Shown here piece after piece: positions 9,958-18,144 of a stretch of 64,000 nucleotides of DNA. The notes beneath the pieces are model-generated. The model searched no databases and was not told where the DNA came from. It saw only the letters and a program-made list of their open reading frames with translations. The stretch spans positions 44,052 through 108,051 of the forward strand of contig NZ_JASCIQ010000033.1 in assembly GCF_029968035.1 (NCBI RefSeq). The letters are read 5' to 3'. The stretch comes from Streptomyces cavernicola (lineage in GTDB: Bacteria > Actinomycetota > Actinomycetes > Streptomycetales > Streptomycetaceae). Position 1 is the first letter of the stretch. Each line of letters begins with the position of its first letter. A program made the translations under genes and the position numbers.

Positions 9958-11721
9958 TCAGTTGCCGCCCGCCGCGATGATCGCCTTGAGGATGACCTCC
10001 TGCATCTGGGCCGGGTCGTCGATCTGGTAGCCGCTGCCGCCCGTCGCCGCCGCGATCTGCTTGACCTCCTTCCGGTCGGCGTCCGGGCCGACGGCGATCG
10101 CGATCAGCCGGACGGGCCGCTTCGGGTCGGCGAGCCGCTCCAGCTCGTCGATCAGGGCGCGGCGGCTGAGGGACCCCGGGTCCTGGTTGGCGCCGTCGGT
10201 CAGGATCACGAGGGCGTTGAACTTGCCCTTCACGTACGACTTCTGGGCGTCCTTGTACGCGGCGAGGGAGGTGTCGTACAGGCCGGTGTAGCCGGGCTTG
10301 GTGTGCAGGGCGTCGTACGCGGCGACGAGGCGTTCGCGCTGGGTGGCGCCGTTGCCGGTGCTCGCGCCGAGGCGGCGGGTCTCGACGAGCTTGCGGTAGT
10401 CGCGGGTGCCGTCGAGGTAGGTGGCGAACTCCCAGACGCCGATCTCGTCCTCGGGCGTGAACTGCGAAAGGGCCTGCACGAGCGACGACTTGGTGACCTC
10501 CAGGCGGGACTCGCCGCGGTTCGGCACGATCCGGCCCATGGAGGTGGAGACGTCGACGACGGTGGTGAGGCGGGCGCTCTGCACCGTGATGGTCCACATG
10601 CCGAGGGTCGCCTGGAGCTCCTTGGGGGTCGGCGGCTCGGCCGACGCCGTGGCGTACGGCTGGGGCTCGCTGCCGCCCGCCGCCGTCACCAGCTCCTCGG
10701 AGGGCTCCTCCGAGCCGGAGCGGAATCCGTGCTTCTCCAGGAGGGAGCGGCTGTCCTCCTCGCCGAGCAGCGTCATGAAGCGCAGCGCGGCCCGGCTCTC
10801 GTCGGTGCTCATGTGCGACTCGTCGACCAGCGTGTACGGGTAGTCCAGCTGGGGCGCGCCGTCCTTCGGGTAGAACAGCTCCAACTGGCCGTCCGCGCCC
10901 GCCTCCTGGTTGTGCCTGAACGCGGCCTGCTCGGAGACGATGAGGGCCTGATTGCGCCGCGGGTCGCCCTGCTCGGTGCCGGAGTCGTCGCGGGCCACGG
11001 TCGCCAGGGCGCGGCTCTCGCTGTCGGACGTGCGCTGGGCGAGGAGCTTCGCGGTGGCGGCGACCTGGGTGTCGCTCTCCGGGCCGTCCGTCTTGGCCGC
11101 GGACGCGCCGATCTTGGTGAGCGCGAGCAGTCCGCCGGCGCTGCGCGCGGGGTCGGCGGCGCCGAGGCGGAGCTTGTCGCCCTCGGTGGCGAGCTCGGTC
11201 AACTCGGCCCAGGTGTACCGCTTCTTCGGCCAGCCGACGGCCTTCGCGGCCGAGGGCACCATGCCCATGGTCACCGGCGACGCCGCGACGTTCCCCGCCG
11301 GGGTCAGGGCCGTGCTGTCGCCGAGGCTCGCGCGGTCCACCCACAGCTCGGAGTCCGGCACCCAGACGTCGAACCGCGCCTCGTCGGACTTCTGCAGGGC
11401 CCCGGCGACCTGGTGCGGCTCCTTCGCCTCGACCCGTACGTCGAGACAGCGGCCGTCGGACTTCACGTCCTGCTCGCGGGCGCGGTCGGCGGCCTCGTCC
11501 AGGGCGGGGGCGATGTCGGGCGCGGCGAGGACGTCGACCCGGACCGCGTCGTCCTCGCAGGAGCCGGCGAAGGAGAGCAGGCCGCTGCGGGCGGCGACCC
11601 CGGCGCCCGTCGCCACGCCGACCACCAGGGCCGTCGCGATGGCCACGGTGCGGCGGCGGCCGCGGCGACGCGCTCGCGCCGCGTCCGTCGCGTACGGGTC
11701 GGGCGATGGGTGACGTGCCAT
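9958..11721 (-). CDS. Solute-binding/VWA fusion lipid-anchored or membrane-anchored protein
   Basis: 587 aa from ATG 11721 with AAGGAGGGG upstream. A basic N-terminus is followed by one transmembrane segment at about 26-48. Residues 50-375 resemble a periplasmic-type solute-binding protein. Residues 380-587 form a von Willebrand A domain with an intact MIDAS motif (D390-x-S392-x-S394 in VVDVSTSMG, plus VILTDGANQ). The VWA domain probably binds a protein partner through a divalent metal outside the cell. The gene converges on the ligase-like gene with an 18-bp gap. The role is unknown. Confidence 0.82.
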   Translation of the reverse strand: MARHPSPDPYATDAARARRRGRRRTVAIATALVVGVATGAGVAARSGLLSFAGSCEDDAVRVDVLAAPDIAPALDEAADRAREQDVKSDGRCLDVRVEAKEPHQVAGALQKSDEARFDVWVPDSELWVDRASLGDSTALTPAGNVAASPVTMGMVPSAAKAVGWPKKRYTWAELTELATEGDKLRLGAADPARSAGGLLALTKIGASAAKTDGPESDTQVAATAKLLAQRTSDSESRALATVARDDSGTEQGDPRRNQALIVSEQAAFRHNQEAGADGQLELFYPKDGAPQLDYPYTLVDESHMSTDESRAALRFMTLLGEEDSRSLLEKHGFRSGSEEPSEELVTAAGGSEPQPYATASAEPPTPKELQATLGMWTITVQSARLTTVVDVSTSMGRIVPNRGESRLEVTKSSLVQALSQFTPEDEIGVWEFATYLDGTRDYRKLVETRRLGASTGNGATQRERLVAAYDALHTKPGYTGLYDTSLAAYKDAQKSYVKGKFNALVILTDGANQDPGSLSRRALIDELERLADPKRPVRLIAIAVGPDADRKEVKQIAAATGGSGYQIDDPAQMQEVILKAIIAAGGN

Positions 11722-11892
11722 GGCGGTGGTGCCCCTCCTTGAGCGCGCCGGCGGGGGATGCGGAACGAGGCGGCCCGCCTCGCGTCGACGTACGCTCCCC
11801 CTCGGCCGGTCGCGCGCGATCTTCGTACCTGCTTTCGAGACCCTAGCTGGGCGAGGATGGGGATGCGGCGGGATTGAACAGATGGAGGCAGA

Positions 11893-12693
11893 GTGCAGTC
11901 GGAGGCAGGGCCGGTGGCCGGTTCTTTTCGTCCGGAACGACCGACAAGACGGATCTTCCGGGACGAGACGGTGCTCGTGCTGGCGCTGTCGCTCGGCGCG
12001 AGCGCGGTGTCGGCGCTGATCAGCTTCGTCGGGTCGGTCACCAAGCCGGGGGGCCTGAAGGACCAGGCGGCCACCCTCAACTCCTCGGCCGCGCCCGGCC
12101 GCCCCTGGCTCGATCTCGCCTGGCAGCTGTTCGGCGTCACGACGGCTCTGGTGCCGGTCGCGCTCGTCGCGCATCTCCTCGTACGGGAAGGGGCCGGGCT
12201 GCGCTCGATCGGCTTCGACCGGCAGCGGCCGGGGCCGGATCTGGGGCGCGGTGCGGTGATCGCGGCGGGCATCGGCAGTACCGGCATCGCGTTCTATCTG
12301 GCGACCAGGGCGCTCGGTTTCAACCTGACGGTGGTGCCGGACGGGCTGCCGGACGTGTGGTGGAAGTTCCCGGTCCTGATCCTGTCGGCCGCGCAGAACT
12401 CGATCGTCGAAGAGGTCATCGTCGTCGGCTATCTGCTGCGCAGACTCGACCAGTTGGGCTGGTCGCCGAACGCCTCGCTCGTGGCGAGCTCGGTGCTGCG
12501 CGGCTCGTACCACCTCTACCAGGGCATCGGCGGCCTCGTCGGCAACATGGTGATGGGCGTGGTCTTCGTCTGCCTGTACCGGCGCTGGGGCCGGGTCGGC
12601 CCGCTCGTCGTCGCGCACACGCTGCTCGACGTGGGGGCGTTCGTGGGGTACGCGGTGCTCGCGGGAAAGGTGGGGTGGCTGCCCACGGCCTGA
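11893..12693 (+). CDS. CPBP family intramembrane metalloprotease
   Basis: 266 aa, GTG start at 11893 with ATGGAGG upstream. About seven hydrophobic segments. The catalytic motifs of the CPBP/Abi (Rce1-like) family are present: E173-E174 in SIVEEVIVVGYLLRR, H207 in SYHLYQG and H242 in AHTLLD. Family members cleave within membranes and some process peptides or give bacteriocin self-immunity. Its substrate is unknown, and no peptide gene lies beside it. Divergent from the VWA protein gene. Confidence 0.88.
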   Translation: MQSEAGPVAGSFRPERPTRRIFRDETVLVLALSLGASAVSALISFVGSVTKPGGLKDQAATLNSSAAPGRPWLDLAWQLFGVTTALVPVALVAHLLVREGAGLRSIGFDRQRPGPDLGRGAVIAAGIGSTGIAFYLATRALGFNLTVVPDGLPDVWWKFPVLILSAAQNSIVEEVIVVGYLLRRLDQLGWSPNASLVASSVLRGSYHLYQGIGGLVGNMVMGVVFVCLYRRWGRVGPLVVAHTLLDVGAFVGYAVLAGKVGWLPTA

Positions 12694-12708
12694 CGGGCGT
12701 GGGCAGCC
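12677..12708. terminator. Hairpin terminator overlapping the CPBP stop codon
   Basis: An 11-bp perfect stem (12677-12687 with 12698-12708) with a 10-nt loop that contains the TGA at 12691-12693. It separates the convergent CPBP and PhzF genes. Confidence 0.6.
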
Positions 12709-12741
12709 GGGCCTTTCGCTCGGGGCCGTCGACTCGGCCGG

Positions 12742-13551
12742 TCAGGCGTGCAGTTCGCCCTCGATCACGGTGACGGCATTCCCGGTGAGCAGCGTCCGGT
12801 CGCCGCGCAGCGCGGTGCGTACGCGGCCGGAGCGCGCGGAGGACTGCAGTCCGGTGAGCTCGTCCCGGCCGAGGCGCCGGGACCAGTACGGAGCGAGGGC
12901 GGTGTGGGCGCTGCCGGTCACCGGGTCCTCGTCGATGCCGACGCGGGGGAAGAAGCAGCGGGACACGAAGTCGTAGCCGCGGGAGGGGTCTTCGGCGCGG
13001 GCGGTGGCGATGACGCCGCGCTCGGAGTGGGCGACGAGCGCCTTGTGGTCGGGGCGCAGGGCGTGCACGGCCTTTTCGTCGGCCAGCTCGACGAGCAGGT
13101 CCCCGACGTTCGGCCCGGTGTCGAAGGCCGCGACGGGCTGCGCGCCGAGCGCCGTGCCGACGGCGGGGTCGACGGGCACCTCGGCGAGGGGTGCGGTGGG
13201 GAAGTCGAGGGTGATCGAGCCGTCGTCCCGGGCGGTGGCGATCAGCACGCCGGAGCGGGTGGCGAAGCGGACGGGCCCGTCCGCGGCGCCGGTGGAGCGC
13301 AGTACGTGCGCCGTGGCGAGGGTGGCGTGGCCGCACATGTCGACCTCGGTGGCCGGGGTGAACCAGCGCAGCGCCCAGTCCGCCTCGCCGCCCTCGGGGA
13401 GCGGGCAGGCGAAGGCGGTCTCGGCGTGGTTGACCTCAAGAGCCACGTGCTGCAGCCAGTCGTCGGCCGGGAAGGCGTCGAGGAGCAGCACGCCGGCGGG
13501 GTTCCCGGCGAAGGGGCGGTCGGTGAAGGCGTCGACGATTCGAATCCGCAT
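12742..13551 (-). CDS. PhzF family isomerase/epimerase
   Basis: 269 aa, a typical size for PhzF proteins, which are two-lobed like diaminopimelate epimerase. The catalytic glutamate is E44 in VNHAETAFACPL, and the conserved GHATLATAHV and DPVTGSAH motifs that form the active-site cleft are intact. It probably isomerises a small carboxylic substrate; no phenazine genes are nearby, so phenazine synthesis is unlikely. The ATG at 13551 has no Shine-Dalgarno, but TAGCGT at 13564-13559 lies 7 bp before it, indicating a leaderless mRNA. Confidence 0.9.
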   Translation of the reverse strand: MRIRIVDAFTDRPFAGNPAGVLLLDAFPADDWLQHVALEVNHAETAFACPLPEGGEADWALRWFTPATEVDMCGHATLATAHVLRSTGAADGPVRFATRSGVLIATARDDGSITLDFPTAPLAEVPVDPAVGTALGAQPVAAFDTGPNVGDLLVELADEKAVHALRPDHKALVAHSERGVIATARAEDPSRGYDFVSRCFFPRVGIDEDPVTGSAHTALAPYWSRRLGRDELTGLQSSARSGRVRTALRGDRTLLTGNAVTVIEGELHA

Positions 13552-13638
13552 GGCGCCGACGCTACGGCTGCGGGGCGGGCCACGGCCAATGCCAATCCGA
13601 CAGAAGTGGACCTCTTCGGGGTGGCCAGTGGCCGGCCC

Positions 13639-14244
13639 TCACGGTGACTGCTGCCCGGCCTCCCTGGCTGTACGCTCCAGGCGCCCGCGGTACGCCTCCC
13701 ACCAACTCGCGTCTCCCGACGGGATGTTGTCGTTGCTCCGGTCCATCCCGACGGCGCCGTCGATGAGTTCGCGCAGGATGTCGGCGTGTCCGGCGTGCCG
13801 CTGGGTGTCGGCGACGACGCGTACGACGGCGTGGTGCAGGGTCACCTCGGCCTTCACGCTGGGCCACCACGGCACCTTGCCGACGGTGTCCAGGGGCAGC
13901 GCCTCGATCGTCGCGTCGGCGTGCGCCCACGCGCGGTGGTAGAGCCCGACGACGAAGTCCCGCGACTGGTCGGCGCTCGCCCACATGTCCGCGTTGACCT
14001 CGGCGTCCTCCGCGACCCAGGGCAGCGGTTCGCCGGACGGCCTGCCGAACGTGTCGCCGAGGTAGCCGAGTTCGATGGTCGCGGTGTGCTTGACGAGGCC
14101 GAGGAGATTGGTGCCGCTCGGCGTGAGGGGGCGGCGCGCGTCGTATTCCGAGAGCCCGTCGAGCTTCCAGAGCAGGGCGTCGCGGGCGGACTGGAGGTAG
14201 CGGTGGAGGTCGGCTTTCGGGGTGCTTGGGGGCGTCGCAGTCAT
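13639..14244 (-). CDS. DinB-superfamily protein (DUF664)
   Basis: 201 aa, a four-helix bundle of the DinB/YfiT-like superfamily (unrelated to DNA polymerase IV). H53 (VKHTATIELGYLG) and the later histidines in DTQRHAGHADILREL supply the usual three-His metal site. Actinobacterial members are often mycothiol-dependent transferases or stress proteins. The ATG at 14244 is preceded by CAGACT at 14257-14252 with a 7-bp gap, so a leaderless transcript is likely. Cytoplasmic. Confidence 0.85.
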   Translation of the reverse strand: MTATPPSTPKADLHRYLQSARDALLWKLDGLSEYDARRPLTPSGTNLLGLVKHTATIELGYLGDTFGRPSGEPLPWVAEDAEVNADMWASADQSRDFVVGLYHRAWAHADATIEALPLDTVGKVPWWPSVKAEVTLHHAVVRVVADTQRHAGHADILRELIDGAVGMDRSNDNIPSGDASWWEAYRGRLERTAREAGQQSP

Positions 14245-14287
14245 GGGGGTCAGTCTGCCCTCTTGCGGTGGGCCTCGCCGATGGCTG

Positions 14288-14842
14288 TTACCCGCTGAAA
14301 ATCTGCGAGTTGGGCCGGAACCGGTACCTGCCCTCCGAGGTGACGGACGCGTCGAGGTCGCAGAAGTACGTCGACGTCGACGTGCCTGCGACGACCTCGA
14401 ACAGGAACCGGCTGCACGACAGCGGATGCGCTTCCCAGAGCGGCCCGCGCCCCTCGTTGAGGAGGACGGTCCACTCCTCCGGCTCCTGGTCCGGCCGGGC
14501 CTGCCAGTAGAGGAAGTGGCCCGCGTCCTCCTTGAGGCCCCAGGGCACCAGCCTGATGTCGCCGTCGAGGAGCTCCGAAGGCTTGGGCTCGCCCGCTTCC
14601 CAGAGGTCGTCGAGGATCTCCGCGCGCTCCGCGGTCTGGGCGACCAGGTCGTACATGTCGTCCGCCCCGTCCGGTTCGAGCAGCCGGAGCGAATCGGCGA
14701 AGACCCCGCCGCCGTACGTCTCGACGAGTTGCTTGTAGTCGGCGGGGAGGGCGAGCCTCAACTGCTGCTCGACTGCGGGCCAGTTGACGCTGCGGCCGGG
14801 GTGGGGCGGCGGGCAGATGCGGGTGAGGGCTTCGACGTGCAT
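14288..14842 (-). CDS. SMI1/KNR4 (SUKH) family protein
   Basis: 184 aa. The N-terminal half carries the SUKH signature: a tryptophan region (SVNWPAVEQQL), then LPADYKQLVETYGGGVF and a later FLYWQ strand. SUKH proteins often act as immunity proteins against contact-dependent or secreted nuclease toxins, but no toxin gene is adjacent. The start at 14842 is chosen because CAGAGT at 14855-14850 lies 7 bp upstream, the leaderless pattern; an ATG at 14863 would precede the transcription start. The next gene is a 67-aa protein on the same strand. Confidence 0.82.
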   Translation of the reverse strand: MHVEALTRICPPPHPGRSVNWPAVEQQLRLALPADYKQLVETYGGGVFADSLRLLEPDGADDMYDLVAQTAERAEILDDLWEAGEPKPSELLDGDIRLVPWGLKEDAGHFLYWQARPDQEPEEWTVLLNEGRGPLWEAHPLSCSRFLFEVVAGTSTSTYFCDLDASVTSEGRYRFRPNSQIFSG

Positions 14843-14956
14843 GGCGTTCACTCTGCCCGACACGTCGCCCCGACGCGGTCGCCGGACACGGTCGGGCGGG
14901 CCTGAGCCCTGTGTGAACGCGCAGGTCAGAAGCCCACTCTGGACGAGTTGACAGGC

Positions 14957-15160
14957 TCAGGACCAGAAGTCGTGCCCGTACTCGTCCCGGCTCAGCTCGA
15001 AGTCGTCCGGACGGTCTTGGCGGAGCTCCTCGTAGCGCTGTGCGAAGGCGTCGATCGCCTGGTGCAGCGTGCAGCCGAGTGTTCCGCGGATCGTCACGAG
15101 CGCGGGGACGATCCGTTGCTCCAGGATGTCGCGATCCACGCTCTCGGGCAGCCGTTCCAT
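14957..15160 (-). CDS. Hypothetical small protein
   Basis: 67 aa, acidic, predicted mostly helical (HQAIDAFAQRYEELRQD), ending in an aromatic DEYGHDFWS. Not recognised. TAGGCT at 15174-15169 lies 8 bp before the ATG and there is no Shine-Dalgarno, so it may be leaderless. It lies upstream of, and on the same strand as, the SUKH-family gene, and its size and charge resemble small immunity or antitoxin proteins; that is only a suggestion. Confidence 0.6.
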   Translation of the reverse strand: MERLPESVDRDILEQRIVPALVTIRGTLGCTLHQAIDAFAQRYEELRQDRPDDFELSRDEYGHDFWS

Positions 15161-15271
15161 GGGGCGGGAGCCTATCCCGCGGGGTGATCGGCTCTCAGTG
15201 GCGGACGGTCGGAGTTCGCTGTCACAGAAAACACCCCGCTCTCATCTGCAGGTTTGCTGGCCGAACAGTTC

Positions 15272-15297
15272 CGATATATCGTTGAAGCATCGCGATA
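15272..15297. promoter_or_regulatory. Putative PadR operator
   Basis: CGATATATCG at 15272-15281 is a perfect 10-bp palindrome. TATCG at 15277-15281 is also mirrored by CGATA at 15293-15297. AT-rich ATAT palindromes of this kind are typical PadR targets and stand out in this GC-rich sequence. The padR-type gene starts about 90 bp downstream, so autorepression is likely. Confidence 0.55.
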
Positions 15298-15385
15298 GAG
15301 ATGTGATGGATCAACGAGTGCGTTGGTTCGTGGTCGCGGAGGAGGCAGACGCGTACGACGAGCACACGGAGAAGGAGTGGTTCCC

Positions 15386-16015
15386 ATGCGTTCCCATGGA
15401 CATGAGCATCAGCACGGACCGGGGCACGGTCGCGGACACGGTCGTGGCCCCTGTGGCCCCGGTGGCTGGGGTGACTTCGAAGGGCGGCGGGCCGCCTTCG
15501 GGCCGTTCGGGCCCGGATTCGGTGGACCCGGTGGGCCGCCCTGGGGCGGTCGCGGTCGAGGCGGCGGGCGCGGACGGGCGCGGCGGGGTGACGTACGCGC
15601 GTCGATCCTCGCGCTCCTGAAGGAACGGCCGATGCACGGGTACGAGATGATCCAGGAGATCGCCGAGCGCAGCGGCGGGGCGTGGAAGCCCAGCCCGGGA
15701 TCGGTCTACCCGACGCTCCAACTCCTCGAGGACGAGGGCCTGATCGTCAGCGAGACCGAGGGCGGCAAGAAGCTGTTCTCGCTCACCGAGGCGGGCACGA
15801 CCGCGGCCGCCGACGGGCCCGAAGCCCCCTGGGAGGACGCGGGGCGCGGAGTCGACTGGGAGACGATCAACGAGATCCGGCAGGCCGGTTTCGGTCTGAT
15901 GGAGGCGTTCGGCCAGGTCTGGAAGACCGGCTCGGCCGAGCAGCGGCAGAAGGCCCTCGCGGTCGTCAACGACGCCCGGAAGAAGCTGTATCTCATCCTG
16001 GCCGACGAGGGCTGA
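15386..16015 (+). CDS. PadR-family transcriptional regulator
   Basis: 209 aa from ATG 15386 with GAAGGAGTGG 5-6 bp upstream. Residues 1-68 are an unusual Gly/His/Arg-rich tail (nine His in the first 25). The PadR winged helix follows at about 70-145 (ILALLKERPMHGYEMIQEI, then GSVYPTLQLLEDEGLI), and a C-terminal helical dimerisation region ends the protein. PadR proteins usually repress a neighbouring transporter or detoxification gene, but none is adjacent, so autoregulation through the ATAT palindrome upstream is the visible target. The His-rich tail could bind metal. Confidence 0.9.
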   Translation: MRSHGHEHQHGPGHGRGHGRGPCGPGGWGDFEGRRAAFGPFGPGFGGPGGPPWGGRGRGGGRGRARRGDVRASILALLKERPMHGYEMIQEIAERSGGAWKPSPGSVYPTLQLLEDEGLIVSETEGGKKLFSLTEAGTTAAADGPEAPWEDAGRGVDWETINEIRQAGFGLMEAFGQVWKTGSAEQRQKALAVVNDARKKLYLILADEG

Positions 16016-16060
16016 GCGTCAGTCAGTCAGTCTCGGCGTCGGCTGTGGCCGTCGGCGTAC

Positions 16061-16108
16061 GCGAGCGGCGGTGCGCCCACCTGTGAGTGGGGGCGCGCCG
16101 CCGCTCGC
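16061..16108. terminator. Strong bidirectional terminator
   Basis: An 11-bp perfect stem (16061-16071 with 16098-16108) extended by inner G-C pairs around a CTGTGA loop. It lies between the convergent PadR and SRPBCC genes. Confidence 0.7.
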
Positions 16109-16137
16109 GTCTTCGCGCAACCGATGACTGTGGGGGC

Positions 16138-16566
16138 TCAGGCCACCAGAGCCGTCAGCTTGCGCAGCGACTCGTTGAGCGCGGCCGATGCCGACTCCTT
16201 GAGCTTGCCGGCCATCAGCGTCACCGCGGCGCCCGTGAACTCGCCGTCGATGCGGACCTTCGTACCGTCGCCGTCGGGCGTCAGCGAGTAGCGCGTGCCG
16301 ACGGTCACGCCCATCGGGCCCTTGCCGCGGATGGACAGCGTCCGGCCCGGCGTCAACTCGTCGACGGTCCAGGTGACTTCCGCCGGGAAGCCCATCAGCT
16401 TCATGTTCTCCTCGAACGTTCCGCCCTGCTCCAGCGAGGTCGGCGCCCCCTTCGGGAAGCCGGTGTGGGTCGTGCTCCACTCGCCGTAGACGGAGAAGTC
16501 TGTGAGCTTCGCCCAGACCTTCTCGGCGGGCGCCTCGATACGTGCTTCGGCGGTGACTTCGGCCAT
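16138..16566 (-). CDS. SRPBCC family protein (polyketide cyclase/CoxG-like)
   Basis: 142 aa, a single START-like helix-grip fold. Typical features are the N-terminal strand and helix (ARIEAPAEKVWAKLTDFSVYGEW), a central strand with GTRYSLTPDGDGT, and the long C-terminal helix starting AVTLMAGKLKES. Such proteins bind hydrophobic ligands in a deep cavity. No catalytic residue can be named. ATG 16566 has GAGAGG 8 bp upstream. Cytoplasmic and apparently monocistronic. Confidence 0.85.
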   Translation of the reverse strand: MAEVTAEARIEAPAEKVWAKLTDFSVYGEWSTTHTGFPKGAPTSLEQGGTFEENMKLMGFPAEVTWTVDELTPGRTLSIRGKGPMGVTVGTRYSLTPDGDGTKVRIDGEFTGAAVTLMAGKLKESASAALNESLRKLTALVA

Positions 16567-16709
16567 GTGCGACCACCTCTCTCGTCGGGCGCTGCGGCGG
16601 GCGCAGCCGGTGTGTCGCGGAACGTAGCGGCGGGGAACGTAAGTTACAAGACTGACGGTGCGTCAGAATCGGTCCCTGGCTGAGGAGTTCGGGTCGCCCC
16701 AGGCGCGGC

Positions 16710-17099
16710 TCACTCCTGGTGCAGGTTGCCTATGTGACGTATCGACGCGGTGTCGAACACGTCGTACGCGCGCGGGTGCGGGCCCTCGTCGTGGCAGTGC
16801 CAGGCCTCCCAGAACAGGTCGCCACGGAGCGCGTCCGGCGGGGCGTACACCCGGTACACGTAGCTCTTGCCGTCGACCGCCACGAGGGCTACGAGCCAGC
16901 AGCCGTATTCCTCGGCGTCCCCTTCGAGGTCGAGGTACTCGTCGTAGCCGTACTCGTCGTAGCTGTGGTCGCCGTGCTCGAACCCGTACCCGTACTCGTC
17001 GTAGTCGCCGCGGCCGAGGCCGTAGTCGTACCCGAGGTCCTCCGTGCCGTCGGCATGCGTCGCCGCAGTGCGGGCGGTGCAGTGCGGGCCGGGCGGCAT
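16710..17099 (-). CDS. Hypothetical Tyr/Asp-rich protein
   Basis: 129 aa from ATG 17099, with AAGGAAG upstream. Residues 24-65 are strikingly rich in Tyr (10), Asp, Glu and Gly, arranged as DYDEYGYG- and YDEYGYDEY-like repeats. The remainder (CWLVALVAVDGKSYVYRVYAPPD and an Asp/His-rich tail) looks like a small beta domain. Not recognised. No signal peptide. The acidic Tyr stretch might be a flexible or metal-binding segment; there is no direct evidence. Confidence 0.65.
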   Translation of the reverse strand: MPPGPHCTARTAATHADGTEDLGYDYGLGRGDYDEYGYGFEHGDHSYDEYGYDEYLDLEGDAEEYGCWLVALVAVDGKSYVYRVYAPPDALRGDLFWEAWHCHDEGPHPRAYDVFDTASIRHIGNLHQE

Positions 17100-17406
17100 G
17101 TCGGCTTCCTTCGCCGGAGCGGTGGGCGGCGGTCGGAGTGGGGGCGGGACGGACGGAGCGTGCGGCGTGAGTATGTCCCGGAGGCGCCGGGGGTGTCAGG
17201 TGTGGGTGTGGTGGGGCTCTCCTGTGGGACGTGTACGGGTGGGACATGGTTGCGCAGGGGGAGCGAAGCAAGACGGCGCGCGCCCCACCGGGCGGAACGG
17301 GAAGATCTCATCCGTAAGGAGGAGAACCCGCACATGCATGCCCAACTTGCGTCGGACGCGCAAATGCTCCCCCGCGGGGATGCTACGGCCGATCGCGGCT
17401 GATGGG
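17100..17406. other. Divergent intergenic region with one possible small ORF
   Basis: 307 bp between the Tyr-rich protein and the Clp-N gene. It contains the 22-codon ORF at 17334-17402 with a strong Shine-Dalgarno. No convincing promoter hexamers were found. Confidence 0.45.
17334..17402 (+). CDS. Possible 22-aa leader peptide before the Clp-N gene
   Basis: ATG at 17334 is preceded by AAGGAGGAG at 17316-17324, the best ribosome site in the neighbourhood. The frame encodes a 22-aa peptide starting MHAQLASDAQ and stops at 17400-17402, only 4 bp before the GTG of the Clp-N gene in a different frame. It could couple translation of the downstream gene or be a regulatory leader. A sequencing frameshift that hides the true Clp-N start is the main alternative. 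Confidence 0.4.
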   Translation: MHAQLASDAQMLPRGDATADRG

Positions 17407-17940
17407 GTGAGGGATGTGCATAGCCAGCCCCCGACCCCGACTCCGGCCGCGGATTCCGGCCAGACCCGTACCGTCGCCGCCGACGACCGCCTCAGCGCCG
17501 AGCTGACCTCGGTCGTCGCCGGTGCACGCCGGCGTGCGCTCCGGGACGGGGACCGGCAGATCGACACCGCGCACCTGCTGCACTCTCTCCTCGAGACCGA
17601 CCCGGCGGTGCGCGCGCTCTTCGACGGCGGCCAGGTCGCCCGCCTCCTCGGCTATCTCGTGCAGCGCAGCATCGGCTACGGGCTGCAGTGGCAGGGCGCA
17701 GTGGAGGACTCCGGCGCGCTGCCCGTCGTACGGGAGGTCGCCGGCTGGTCCCCTTCCGCCGCCACCGCGATGGAGGCGGCGCTCGCGACGGCGGACCGGC
17801 GCGGAGCGCGCCAGGTCGGCGGGGTCGACCTGCTCCTCGCGCTCGCCCGGGACCCGGAGTGCCGGGCCGTGGAGGTGCTGCGGCGTGCGGGCGTCGACGC
17901 GGAGGCCCTGGCCGCGCAGGCCCACCCGACCGGCTCTTGA
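17407..17940 (+). CDS. Clp N-terminal (Clp-R) domain protein
   Basis: About 177 aa if started at GTG 17407 (174 aa from GTG 17416). Contains the two helical Clp-N repeats: LTSVVAGARRRALRDGDRQ with IDTAHLLHSLLETDP, then PSAATAMEAALATADRRGA with VGGVDLLLALARDPE. It lacks any AAA+ domain, so it is a free-standing Clp-N protein that may bind Clp substrates or act as an adaptor. Neither GTG has a good ribosome site; the strong one belongs to the small ORF just upstream, suggesting coupling. Cytoplasmic. Confidence 0.8.
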   Translation: MRDVHSQPPTPTPAADSGQTRTVAADDRLSAELTSVVAGARRRALRDGDRQIDTAHLLHSLLETDPAVRALFDGGQVARLLGYLVQRSIGYGLQWQGAVEDSGALPVVREVAGWSPSAATAMEAALATADRRGARQVGGVDLLLALARDPECRAVEVLRRAGVDAEALAAQAHPTGS

Positions 17941-18144
17941 GGTGAAGTTCCTTCAGTCGTACGGGAGTTGATCCGGTCGCTTTTGCGTCCGTCGGGGCGT
18001 GCGCGGAAGGTGCGTGCGCCCTTCGGTGGATCGAGCCCCGCGGCAGGCCGCGTACCGCCGCGTCCCGGACCGTGATTCGGCCGGTCTCGCGCACTGAGAT
18101 GTCAGGCGTAACAGTGGTGACGCTCATTACGGGGCTGTCATGAT

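Noticed and set aside
17347..17363. TTGCG...CGCAA as a ClgR operator before the Clp-N gene
   Set aside because: Spacing and core do not match the CGC-N5-GCG ClgR pattern and the bases lie inside the small ORF.
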